Shown: positions 10,770-21,295 of the stretch, piece after piece
Position numbering within the stretch: the stretch's first letter is position 1
Layout: each line of letters opens with the position of its first letter
Source of the DNA: Fragum whitleyi
Lineage: Eukaryota; Mollusca; Bivalvia; Cardiida; Cardiidae
Direction: 5' to 3'
DNA length: 64,000 bases
Assembly (NCBI GenBank): GCA_948146395.1
Contig: OX411549.1
Span: 33,440,693 to 33,504,692, forward strand
Program-made: the position numbers and the translations under genes
Notes under the pieces: generated by a model
The model's database searches: none
Told to the model about the DNA's origin: nothing
What the model saw: the letters and a program-made list of their open reading frames with translations, nothing else

Positions 10770-10996
10770 TCCATGGCCTATTGGTAAAGGCGCTCGTCAC
10801 CGGACACGGAGATCCGTGGTTGGAGCCACACCGTCGCCGGGATGTGGTTATAGGCAACATATTTAAAAGCTATCATGAGTTCACCCGGCTGTAGACATGG
10901 GTAGCACTGGGTTTAAACAACTGTCTGGATTGTGTGTACGAGAGCGACTCTATAAGCTTAAGCTTTCGTTGCAATCGAACTTCAGTATAAACTAAA
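10770..10996 (+). mobile_element. SINE-C: distinct tRNA-headed SINE
   Basis: The head has CTCCATGGCCTATTGGTAAAGG (A box in its centre) followed about 30 bases later by GTGGTTGGAGCCACACC, a worn B box. The body includes TAGACATGGGTAGCACTGGG, and the 3' end is a simple tail, AAACTAAACTAAAT. The body does not match SINE-A or SINE-B in this window. It is a single copy here, so its status as a SINE rests on the head-plus-tail structure. Confidence 0.55.
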
Positions 10997-12224
10997 CTAA
11001 ATGTTTGAGCCACACGGAGTTCTACAAGTTGCAACATAGTTTTAGTCGTTTAGAGAAAGAAAGTAAATTAGAGCCCCATTTTGTAAGAGATTATTTAAGA
11101 CAGTTCACAGTAAAAAGTGAACCCCGTTTACAAATTGAAAAGCGATCATTTTCACATGACTATTTTTGTAAGACGATGTTCACTTCTTATTTATTAATTT
11201 TTTACATCACCTATACTTCAAGAACGATTTTTGTTTAAATTTAAACCGCTTTTGTATACGCAATCAACCTTTTCGCATTTCGCATTTTCGATTTCTAAAT
11301 ACGCGTTCATTTCGACTTACTTTGAATAAAAATGAAATAAATATATTTATAAAAACTTGTTCGTTTGTTATTTTTACCAGTTACATGTACAAGAACCTAC
11401 TAAATCGGCGTACTTAATACCGGACCTGACTAGCGATAGTCACGAAGGACAGGACGGATTGAAAGACGAGATAAAAGAGAAAGATAGGAAGGAAGAGACA
11501 AAGATACTAGAATAATGATAGACACAAAGGGATGGACATGAATTAGTTTTGAAAGGGTTATAAATAAAATAGATAAAGGAGAAACAAAAACAGTGATTTG
11601 GAAGAAATTTAGGGGGGGGGGGGGGGCATCTGAGGAAAGACGGAGAGGGGGAGGGGATGAAGTGGTTGATTTCTCGGAAAATGTTTTCAAAAAGATGAAA
11701 TTAAACAATTATGTATTGCCCTTTAGGCATTCAAAGAACTTGAAACCTATTTCTTTACTCTGACAAAGCTATTTCTCGAGCATAGGACGCAAAAACAGCG
11801 TCGATAATGTGATTAATGTTGGTTTATGGCGAGGTAACAACCAGAAAGTAGTCCAGTCCATTTGTGCACGTGAAAACAATCTTAGTGCAGTATCAAAGTA
11901 TGCAATATCAAAAAATATTGCATACTTTCCTTCCATTCAAATACATATATAATTATATTAGCAGTACATCGAGTAAGGATGTATTTTACTTGCTCCAAGT
12001 TAAAACAGAGTATCAGTGAAGGTAAAATATGAATGGATTTAAATTTCGGACTATAAGATTATAAGGGTATGTAGATTCGATTTTGAGACGGATGAGATAA
12101 TTTGGCATTACTAAAAGCTACTTTTGAAAGATAGTTTTTACGTCAATCTATGAACTATAAACGCCTATATGTCGCCATTATCATGCACCAGTGAACATCT
12201 CTATAGTATCGTTCACGCCCCGCA
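10997..12224. other. Intergenic with homopolymer and short palindrome
   Basis: A poly-G run of 15 or more bases lies at about 11611-11626 within a purine-rich strand (11450-11690); the minus-strand frame across it is low complexity. A short palindrome, AAGTATGCAATATC with GATATT/GCATACTT, lies at about 11897-11930. No gene was identified. Confidence 0.4.
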
Positions 12225-12345
12225 TGTACTACCCAACAGTACAGATTACCCACCCGGGGTAACCCGATGCATGGAAATAGGAGGATACCAGAAATTGGAG
12301 GTAAACAAAGAAATACAGATGCAAAACAGGTCTGCATTTCTTTAT
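12225..12345 (-). mobile_element. Fragment matching the 5' region of LINE-1
   Basis: On the minus strand this reads TTTCTTTGTTTACCTCCAAT, TTTCTGGTATCCTCC and GCATCGGGTTACCCCGGGTG in that order. The same words stand at about 17450-17512 immediately upstream of LINE-1 ORF1. The sequences diverge on both sides. It is either a remnant of another copy's 5' UTR or a shared 5' module. Confidence 0.6.
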
Positions 12346-13039
12346 TGATTATTCCATTTAAAGGCAAGATCGGATGTGTTTACTTCTTTAGGCGGTTGTC
12401 CTCTGTAGCTAAGTAACGGTATGTCATCACTTTATAGTCATTCTTAAGCAAATGAACAGTGTGTCATATATTTAAAGTTAAAATTGCGTATTTCTAGCAT
12501 GGCGATGTCATTTTGCATTCAAGTTTTGCCCATATTTAGAACATTTCTGATACACCGACAGAACAGTTATAAAATTTGGTCATTTTTCGTCATTATGCAC
12601 TGTCCTTTTTCACTGGTGTGTGAAAGTAAAACTTGTTTTTGTGTGAATAATGTCTCAATGTATGGTTTCTTTCGGATACTAAGAACTAAGAGTTACTTCA
12701 ATAAATGATGCGGAGAGTTAAGAGGATTGATACTGGGAACTCGAATATTGAGTAAACTTGAATTGCTGATTGGGTAGAAGAAGGTGTAGATGACGATGTA
12801 ATAAAGATTTGAAGAATCTTTAAACGTGCACTGGGTTAGAACTATTGTATTATTTCTATAACTTATAAGAAATTAGGAGAAAGTTCTTTGAACAAATCCT
12901 GGTTTTGGGTAAATTAAGTAATATTTCTTTGCAATAGGTGCAATCAGATGAGATAAGTAGCCACTTTTTAACAAAAAGTATCGAAAGTGCAGCGTAAACT
13001 AGCAGTTTGGTATTTCGGCCGAACAATGGAGTGCCGACT
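12346..13039. other. Intergenic, nothing identified
   Basis: AT-rich. A 74-codon frame at 12484-12708 has no recognisable features. Confidence 0.3.
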
Positions 13040-13283
13040 TATTTGAGCCTGTGCATAAGATGTCCACCTATTTCAAATATGCCCAAAGCAAAGACTCTGG
13101 CCAGCCTGTGCATCTGCACAGCCTGACCAGTCTTCACTAGTGCTTTGTAGATAGATAAGGTCTTTACGTATCTGTAGATCACGAGGTAACTTTAATTTAA
13201 GAGTTTGTAGCTGTCTATGCCTCTCTATGCTTGAACCTCACCAACATTTCAAATTCTTGCAAATGTCACGCACAGGCTCATTT
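13040..13283 (-). mobile_element. MITE family E, copy 1
   Basis: The ends are TTTGAGCCTGTGCATAAGAT and, inverted, ATGTCACGCACAGGCTCATT. The interior has a GACTCTGGCCAGCCTGTGCA hairpin that turns back into GCACAGCCTGACCAG. The same plan appears in the opposite orientation at 47313-47558 and 54385-54638. No coding capacity. Confidence 0.65.
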
Positions 13284-13621
13284 CTCGTTGTGAAGGCAGA
13301 TATGGTTGATATGGTTGAGTAAAGTCTCTATTGCTATACATGCACGCATTTTTTAAAATGTATAAGACAGACCGTCTTTTATATGATATGAGAAATTGTA
13401 ATAATAATACATAAATGATAACATTTATTAGCTAAATTTGTTTAATTCATTAAAACTGTTTTCGTATCCAGCGTGCCTCAGTCTATGGAAATTTAATCTT
13501 CTGCGTTACGACAGGAGGCTACAGCAGAAAAGGCTGTCTTCTTGCTACGCCTCAGCTAAAGGTCAATTGTTATGAAGTTGTTTTGGTAAGAACCAACCAG
13601 AATGCACTTGTAGGTCGTGGA
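13284..13621. other. Intergenic, nothing identified
   Basis: No coding frame and no repeat match, apart from the left target-site duplication of the following SINE at 13615-13621. Confidence 0.3.
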
Positions 13622-13909
13622 ATTGTTTGTTTGAATGGGGGTTTACGCCGCTTTTAAACATATTTTCAGTTATATCGCGGCGACTGGAGCACCTTACAAT
13701 GGATTCCTGTTTTTTTAACGCCAATTCTACCACTACATCCTTCCTTTCCTAGTTTCCAGCAGCTATCCTGCATAGGTCTACGATTATCGACCCAATGGTG
13801 GGAGACAATGAGTCGGAAGGAATGAGTGCCGCCGTCGGGAATCGAACCTGGGACCTCTAGATTGACAGTCCGGCACGCTTCCAACTGCGCTATGACGGCA
13901 GCCTGCAGT
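13622..13909 (-). mobile_element. SINE-A, near full length
   Basis: Read on the minus strand, a tRNA-derived head (A box TAGCGCAGTTGGAAGCG, B box GGTTCGATTCC) is followed by GGCGGCACTCATTCC, CCATTGGGTCGATAATCGTA, a GGAATCCATTGTAAGGTGCT word, and a 3' end GGCGTAAACCCCCATTC plus AAACAAACA. TCGTGGA flanks it at 13615-13621 and 13910-13916, a likely 7-bp target-site duplication. SINEs depend on a LINE for movement; the LINE partner is unknown. Copies in this window number at least six, counting partial ones. Confidence 0.8.
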
Positions 13910-15639
13910 TCGTGGAGGGAAATGAATACAGGATTAATCAGTTCTAGCGAGCACGTCAAATGATACATAAACGTTAAGTGAAATTGTATTTAATACATAG
14001 ATTTATGGAGACTATTCTATTATTTTGTATAGACTGTGCGGAGTTCACGGATGATGGACTGTTCTGTTCTTCATAGCCAACTTGTCGTGTTCTTTTTTTT
14101 TTTTTTTTTGTTGTTTTTTTTGGCTGGACATCCAGTACCTTGCTATGACGCGGAACACCGTCGAATGGTTTGTATTGTATCTGTTTCACTCAATCATTGT
14201 GTATCTAGTATGCGTCGAAATCGGCAAAAAGAGTATAGAAAAAGAGGTTGTTGAAATTTCTGGTACGGAAGAAGAGATCGAAGTATTTTGCAAAGTATGG
14301 AGAAGACCTACATTTTGTGACTTTAATCACTTTATACCTTTATTCGTTATGTTGCATTCGCCGTTCGTTATTATATTTACGGCAGAGTAGCTAGGCCTAT
14401 TAATGTATGTTAAAGGTATGTTACACGTGATATAAATACTTATATTACATTTCATTTTTTGTATTCATTGGAATACAGTAATAAAAGATATAAAATGCGC
14501 TGTGTTACATGTTTTAGTCATACTATAGTGACGTGAAGAAAAAACGCCTCGGTGAAAAATTTGCATGTCTTTTCTTGTAGGCATTTTACACCAAGGAATT
14601 ATAGGCCAGCTTTGATAAAACTCTATTTACTCGTGTCAAAATGAAAATATTTCGATGACGTGAATTTCCAAAGCCTTAACATTATAAGGGATTACTAGGT
14701 TTCAGAACATCCCGTGCTTCTTCCACACTTTATTTTTACGAAACGAAATTACACATGTGTCTTGAACATTCGATATGAAAGTGTTTCACGCAAGATGATC
14801 AAATAAATCCGACATGTTTTGTTACAAAGTTTGCATAAGGATTATTGTCATCGCCTCTTGAAATGGGATCAATCCCGGAAAAACGTTTGTCAACATGAAA
14901 ATGGATTGTGCTCACACTTCTTAAATTATTGCATCTTAGACACGCTAGCAAGAGATAATCCGGTAGGTTAGGTCAAGGTTGGCCGCTTGTGACGCCTGTA
15001 CGGCACGGAAACTTCATCGAATAACGTCAATGACGTAATTGGTATGTGATAACAAAGTGTCTGGGAAAATTCACACTGGGGAATATGGACAATCAGTTAG
15101 CCGAAATATTGTTAGAAATCGCATTGGAGATCTCAGGGTCTCGAGATTGGTCAAGCCTCGATGTCCATAGAAGGCATTTTGCCTCTTCTTTCTTGAAGAT
15201 AAATGTCAGCCGTTTATGTCCTTATCACCATCTTTTCTGTGCGTTTTTCGTAACCGTCTTTATAGGCCTTATAATGTTAATGAATGAGCAGTTGCCCTTC
15301 CGGAATAGAGGAGTGGTGTTTTATCTAACCTTATGTGCAATTTGCAATGTTCAATTAGCAATAGATAAGACGCTTCATTTTCCAGTCAATGTAGTCAAAA
15401 CTGGTATTTTCTCTGAATGAAGGATAAAACATTTTGAAGCTGGATAACTACTCTTTATCTTTAGTTTTAGAGGAAAATAGAAGTGCATTGGATTAGTTTT
15501 CAATATGATTGAATATTTTTTAATGTGAAATTCGCCGATTGTAAATAATTGCCCTTTCTTTATGACTGGGGCGATTTTTTATTCACGTCAAAATATTATC
15601 AGAGTGCAATAAAACTTCATGGTTAAATAATCAGGAACA
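13910..15639. other. Intergenic; one undecided 124-codon frame
   Basis: The frame at 15046-15420 (+) has an internal Met at 15085-15087 that opens MDNQLAEILLEIALEI, a possible amphipathic helix, and a hydrophobic stretch later on. CRE-like TGACGTAA lies just upstream at about 15030. No family is recognised and no clear splice sites define an exon, so it is left as non-coding. The 14092-14110 poly-T run explains the Phe-rich frame nearby. Confidence 0.3.
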
Positions 15640-16133
15640 TACTGTGAAAGTTTCATTTAAATCCGCCCAGAAAAATTAGACAGTTGCGTAAACTGAATCA
15701 TTTATTGGCCAGTTTTTTTTCACGACGCGGCATATTACAAAAGCGCGATAATGTGCACATGGCCATATGACATTCCATTCAAGGTTTAACGCAAATCCAT
15801 CCATAAATGAAGAAGGGGTTGAACAAACAAGTTTTTAACATTTACACCCCCATTTATCCTCACATGCCGACAAACTGTGATAACATGCACCTAGCCAAAC
15901 GATATCAAACATTCTTTGACAGTTTTAACGCAAATCCATAAATAACTGACGAAGGTGATGTATTAAAAATAATCACACAAATGTCTCTTTTCTCTGACGC
16001 CACATCATCAGAAACATTCTGTGAAAGTTTCATGAAAATCCGTACATAAATGAAAGGGGATGTTTTAAAATGAATAGACGTACAGACGAACCGAGGCAAA
16101 ATGATGCTACTTGGCTGTTACCTTTTGTCGCGG
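15640..16133. repeat. Divergent tandem repeat
   Basis: The words CTGTGAAAGTTTCAT followed by AAATCCG and later GTTTTAACGCAAATCCAT plus AAATGA-GAAGG recur about every 120-220 bp (near 15642, 15785, 15920 and 16018). The block ends in AGACGTACAGACGAAC, an end type that resembles the GGACGGACG repeats at 5830 and 26400. It looks like an old tandem repeat from the same superfamily. Confidence 0.5.
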
Positions 16134-16583
16134 ATAAAAATAATTATTTTAAGATGCCCCTAAATGATTAATTTTATTTGGCAATACTATTGACAATAAT
16201 TTTGAATACGTTTTAAATAAAGTTTACTTACAATAATACTTTCGAACTGATAATACATGATTGATCATGTATTGACGACATTAAACATGTATCAATATTT
16301 TGATTAAATTTTATTGTCAATTGCATTGTGGTGTATTTGCTGCTTTACACGGAGCACTCTTCTCTGGCAACACAAAGTCCCCTATCGGCCGAATAATAAA
16401 TTTCATAAGTCCTACATCCGTATCTTACTCAAAAATTAATGGGCTGGATCTAAACGGAAACTTGTTCTGTGACCCATTAAAATGCGAACATTTGTATCAA
16501 AAATATGCTTAGTACATACAAACGATTAGGAAAAAAGTAACTTAAGTTGCCATACAAAATATCTTTATAACTAAGTCGTAAAG
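16134..16583. other. Intergenic, nothing identified
   Basis: A small palindrome ACATGATTGATCATGT lies at about 16256-16271. No gene was identified. Confidence 0.3.
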
Positions 16584-16972
16584 TAAACAGCATCGTCAAA
16601 TTGGCAATGTGAATAATTTTGGAATGAAATTGAATCAGTAGGATGAATGGCTTTTCAGTGAAATATAAGGGGGTTAATCCTCCAATATCGCTAATTTTGT
16701 TCAGGATGACATGCATATAAGTTCCATAAATAGCTTCATATCTTCTTAAGAACCAGCAACGCATTTAATTTCAAATATGCTATTGAAATAGCATTTTTAC
16801 TCTAGCTTAATTTATCTTGAATACAGATGTTGATCTTATCTTTTTATTGATTTTGGAGCGTTTTTGAATGCTTTTGAGTGAATGTTTAGAATGAATGAGT
16901 GGAGTGCTGTGTGAGCGATTTAGAATGGTTTTGATTGAAATAAATGTCAATTTCACCATGTAACTAGTTGTA
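16584..16972 (+). mobile_element. MITE family A, copy 2
   Basis: The ends are CATCGTCAAATTGGC and CAATTTCACCATGTAACTAG. It retains TTTTGGAATGAAATTGAAT, GCTAATTTTGTTCAGGATGA and the right arm GAGCGATTTAGAATGG. The central AACAAAATTAGCGA half of the inner hairpin is deleted. Confidence 0.7.
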
Positions 16973-17436
16973 CAAGCTTAAAAAATGTACGATATAAAAT
17001 GACTGCAACACGATTGTCGTCTAAGTTCACCACTATCATTAAATCGACTTACTCTTAACTTCCAACATCCTGCCTCAGAGTACCCAGTATCATAAAATGT
17101 GACACTTCCCATTTTGATTTCCTCCAAACATTGATATTTTTCTACATATTTTACAGTAAAAAAAAACATTTTCTTTGAGAATATACCGTATATTTTTAAT
17201 GCAGTTTAAGTATTTGAAATTTATGCATGATTTGTCAATGATTCTGAGCATATTGTGTTGTTTGAATTAAATTTATCACGACTCTCTAAATTAAATTCAA
17301 TCTTTTCATTTAAACATAAATGATATCTTTCATATCTTATCATAATTACGTCGTTTGATTACTTGACTCAATGTTTGAAACTTTGCAGCATCCTGATTGT
17401 TTTGTTTTTTAATGAAAAATTGTTAAAAAAACAGAC
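16973..17436. other. Sequence upstream of LINE-1
   Basis: No repeat match or gene. The exact 5' end of LINE-1 could lie here, because no target-site duplication was found. Confidence 0.3.
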
Positions 17437-17589
17437 TTGTGTTACATCTGTCTTTCTTTGTTTACCTCCAATTTCTGGTATCCTCCAATTTCCCTGCATC
17501 GGGTTACCCCGGGTGTTACCAGTTAAAAAGATAAACATTACAATAACAGTGAAAAACCCTCATTGTATTATAAACTAGTGAGCAGTAGT

Positions 17590-18516
17590 ATGGGGGACTC
17601 TTTAGATCTATATCGAACAAGAATCGGCCTAATTGGTCCTGGACGAGGTCACACAAGAGGAAATAAAAGTAACAAATACTGTCCAACAACAACTGGTTCA
17701 TACATTCATTACAGAGTGTTTGCAACTGGAATGTGTTCAATAATCATTCTCTTAGCGACTGCTGTAATAGTTTATGTAGTTGATTCTTTCAGCACTCTAG
17801 CTTCTTCGGACAATATTGAAATATGCACGACGAATCTACTTCTCCGCAGTTTAGACAACTTTAACACAACTGTTAATGGAAATATTAGATATCAAACACT
17901 ACCAGATATATCGGCTCTCTACAATTCATACTCGTCTAGAATTTCGATTTTATCAAGCGACATAGAGCTGAATCCTGGGCCTTTAAATGATACTGATAAA
18001 CAAGAGATTCTAGATGCAATTAAGGCAAATGAAATGAATATCCGAACCGAGTTACAGGAGTTCAGAAATGACATTAGAAGGCTTGAGTGTAATATGAACA
18101 CAATGAAGGTTACGTGTCAAAATATGGAAAAACGATTAGATGAAATAGATGGACGACAAAGTAAATTAGATCATGATATAGAAAACATTAGGTATGAAAT
18201 CAATGAATCAAATATGAACAAGGAAATGTTACAATTGGATGTAGATGAAGTTCATAAAAATAACGAAAAACAGGCCCAAAACATGCAGTATTTGGAATCC
18301 GCCTTTGAGAAGATCGAGCGAAACAATATCAAACCGAATTTAAGAATTTTTGGTGTCGACGAAACCGAGAAAGACGACCGAGATTTGAAACACATTGTGA
18401 TGAAAGACGTTCTTCACATAGCTTGACCCGATATTATATGGATTGAACACAGTATTTCTAATGTATATCGAATTGGAAAACCCTCAAAACAACCAAGACC
18501 AATTCTCGCTCGTTCG
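17590..18516 (+). pseudogene. LINE-1 ORF1-like region with membrane segment, 2A motif and coiled coil
   Basis: The likely start is the ATG at 17590 (MGDSL); an upstream in-frame ATG lies at 17563. The N-terminal part has a hydrophobic run of about 15 residues (SIIILLATAVIVYVV), then DIELNPGP at 17959-17982, which fits the 2A consensus D(V/I)ExNPGP. After it comes a long heptad-rich region (a predicted coiled coil) and a segment with NLRIFGVDE, typical of the RNA-binding domain in LINE ORF1 proteins. The frame is broken by a TGA at 18424-18426, and reading must shift near 18510-18520 to continue. If 2A works, translation would release a short membrane-bearing peptide and the rest separately. 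Related frame sequence continues after the shift into the endonuclease frame. Confidence 0.8.
17959..17982 (+). other. 2A (CHYSEL) ribosome-skipping motif, DIELNPGP
   Basis: Codons read D-I-E-L-N-P-G-P. The 2A consensus is D(V/I)ExNPGP, with peptide-bond skipping between the final G and P. The preceding residues (NSYSSRISILSS) resemble the helical upstream portion in their hydrophobic and Ser content. Virus-like 2A motifs are known near the N terminus of some non-LTR retrotransposons of trypanosomes and multicellular animals. Activity here has not been shown. Confidence 0.85.
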
Positions 18517-19614
18517 CTTCTTCGGATTTAAAATACGAACTGTTTGCTGGAAGAGATAACCTTCGCCAGAATAACATTAGAATTGCGAGCGATTTGACCA
18601 CTAGAGAACGTTCTGCACTAAATGATCTTAAAGCGAAGGGCCAAACTGGCTATTTTGTGAAGGGAGAACTGTGTATAAGGGGTAAAAATAATCACCGCAA
18701 CTATAGAAATCCAACTAGATCGGCAAACCCTCCGCAACGAGAAATGATTGATCCCAACCAAACACTTATATCTTACAACCCAAAAGAAAATGGCCAAAGC
18801 TCAAAAACTGACATTAAAATTGGATTCTGGAATATAGAAGGGCTAGAATCAAAATTAAACTTTACCGATTTTGTAAATTATTTGACCTCTTATGACATTA
18901 TTGCTCTAGCTGAAACATGGGACGAAGTCTGTGATCAGAGCAAGATTTCTATCAATGGTTACACAAGTTTTTTCCAAAAAGCTATTAGAACATATAAATT
19001 TGGTAGAGCGATGAGTGGAATGGCGGTCTATGTAAAAGACGATCTAACCAATTATTTTACCAGAATTCATGACAATTTTTGTGCAGGGGTGATTTTGAAA
19101 GCCGAAACATGTATATTCAACGAATTAGATAAAGGAGCGATGTTAATATTTACTTATCTTCCGCCACTTAGCTCACCATTCTATCAAAATAAATCGTCGA
19201 AAGGAATACTACTAATGGAAGAGGAATTGATCAATTTGGTGACAGAATATAACAGCAATCATCTCTTTATATTTGGAGATCTGAACGCTAGAGTTGGTGA
19301 ACTGAGCGATTGTCTTGTAGAAGATAATAGTGTCCCTCATTTAGAACTTTTCAATGACTATATCAGTTCGAATATTGACCTCAACAGAATTTCAAGAGAC
19401 AAGGTTGAAAATATTTCAGGAAAGAAATTGATTGAACTTTGCAAATTGTATTCTTAATGGAAGAACTGGAGAAGACAGAGGCGTGGGCAATTTTACTTAT
19501 GTTTCTACAAATGGGTCAAGTCTAATTGACTATTGTCTAGTCTCCTCCAGTTGTTACCATATAATTGAGAATTTTTACATCGAAGAAAGAGCAGAATCGC
19601 ACCATTTTCCCTGA
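18517..19614 (+). pseudogene. LINE-1 ORF1 C-terminus fused in frame to APE endonuclease
   Basis: Reading the frame of 18594, an ORF1-like end (LKAKGQTGYFVKGELCIRG) runs without a stop into the endonuclease core: IKIGFWNIEGLESKLN (Asn), DIIALAETWDE (catalytic Glu), a GMAVYVKDD region and FGDLNARVG. A shift near 19440 changes frame, after which GRTGEDRGVGNFTYVS, SLIDYCLVS and ESHHFP follow, ending at TGA 19612-19614. The family normally ends with an S-D-H motif. Here the Asp position reads His (codon 19600-19602), so this copy lost a catalytic residue. No stop separates the ORF1 end and APE, which suggests one long polyprotein in the intact parent. Confidence 0.8.
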
Positions 19615-19979
19615 AAGGTCTTATTAAAAAGCAATGTCAATAAACGAAATATTGAAACAAAGCACTATTCAATGTTAAAACCACGTTATTACATTCCACC
19701 ATGACAAAAAGAAATATTTATAGAAATGACGGAAAATGCTATGAATGAACAAACAGTATTCGATATTATCAAAGCAAAAGAAAATCCAAATGAAAACATA
19801 AATAACATATTAAAAAAGTTTAATGATAAAATATATGAGAGTGGAAAATCGTTTTACAAAGCAACACCGCAATATTTTTGTAATAAAAATCCAAAATGGT
19901 TTGATAATGAATGTAAAATGCTAAAAAAGAAAAATATAAATGTTTAAGGATATACCGCAAAGACAAACGCGATCTTTCA
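19615..19979 (+). pseudogene. LINE-1 linker between endonuclease and reverse transcriptase
   Basis: A frame at 19726-19947 (NEQTVFDIIKAKENPNENI..., ending NPKWFDNECK) resembles the desert region between APE and RT in LINE ORF2 proteins, where PWFD/C-type words are common. A stop and a shift near 19930 separate it from the reverse transcriptase frame. Confidence 0.6.
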
Positions 19980-21295
19980 TTGCAATACTATTTAAATGCA
20001 AGAAAGTTGTTTAAAAACAAGTGTAACGAAAAACAAAATATATATAAAGAATATCAGTTAAAAGAAATATCACAGTCAATAAATAATCCCAGATCATTCT
20101 CGACAAAGTTAAAAACATTGGCAAATAAATCGAACAGGGTCAACAATGATAACATTACCACAGAGGAATGGGTTAACCACTTTATAAAGCTTCTAACTAG
20201 TGAAAATGAAGTAATCGACGATCCTGATGTTTTAAACAATTTGATCGATGAAATTGATGACGAAGCGGAAGAATATATTTTTAACAGCGAAATTGGCATA
20301 GATGAGGTCAGACTAGCCGTCCAGAACCGAAAAACAAGGAAAGCCCCAGGTCCCGATAATTTCATCCCCGAATTCTTTATTTGTGGGTTGGAATGCTTTC
20401 CTGATATCATTGTTAAGCTATCTAACAGAATTTTTCAAAATAACGAATACCCAACTGAATGGGAAAATTCTATAATTGTTCCAATATACAAAAAAGGTGA
20501 TACAAAAGATGTGAACAATTACAGGGGAATTTCACTCCAAAACGTTTTAAGCAAAGTATATTGTAGAATCATTGTCTCAAGACTACAATTTTACACAGAA
20601 AGTTTTAAAATCATTTCCGAAAATCAAGCAGGATTCAAAGCTGGCTATTCTACAATAGACAACGCTTTTATTCAAAGCTCTGTAATCAATCACGTGACCA
20701 GCAGAAAAGGCAGGCAACTTTACGTGGCCTTTATTGATTTAGAAAAGTGTTTTGACACTATACAGAGATCGCTTTTATGGAAAGTGCTTAAGAAAAAAGG
20801 GGTTAAGGGTAAGCTATACACCGCAATTGTTAATATGTATCAAAGGGTGAATTGTTGTATATTCTCTAACGGTTCTGAGAGTGAATACATCAGAAGCACT
20901 ATAGGCCTAAAACAGGGATTCCTGCGAGTCCACTTCTTTGTTCATTTTTTTTGGACGAATTCGCCGACATCTTAAAATCTAAGGATATTCACGGCATTCA
21001 TTTACATCCGGACATTACTGAACTATTCTTACTAATGTTTGCCGATGATATGGCTCTCATGTCCGAAACGGTGCGCGGCCTTCAAATGCAACTAAATATC
21101 TTATCAGATTTCTGCATTGACTACAAATTAAGAGTGAATGTAACGAAAACAAAAATAGTTGTTTTTAAAAATGGTGGCAAATTATCTAAAACAGAACGGT
21201 TCTTCTATCAAAATAAGGAAATTGAAGTAATACCAAAATTTACTTATGTCGGGTTAAACTTTACCCGGATGCTATGGTACATGATTTATGTCTGA
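19980..21295 (+). pseudogene. LINE-1 reverse transcriptase core
   Basis: The first frame (to about 20920) carries RKAPGPDNF, NNYRGISLQNVLSKVYCR, ENQAGFKAGYSTIDN, motif A FIDLEKCFDT (Asp codon 20736-20738) and GLKQG. One base appears lost near 20920, and a second frame then continues PASPLLCSFFLDEFADIL and the FADD box at 21038-21049, where most LINEs have YADD. All three catalytic Asp codons are present even though the frame is broken. Copying of RNA into DNA at the nicked target is the known role. Around 21250-21300 the frame fails again. Confidence 0.85.

Noticed and set aside
11430..11708. Pro/Ser-rich minus-strand frame
   Set aside because: Low complexity caused by the purine-rich strand and the poly-G run.
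15046..15420. 124-codon plus-strand frame as a possible gene
   Set aside because: No recognisable domain, no clear splice sites and no repeat or family support; kept only as an undecided note.
20054..20410. 118-codon minus-strand frame
   Set aside because: It is a shadow of the LINE-1 reverse transcriptase coding strand.
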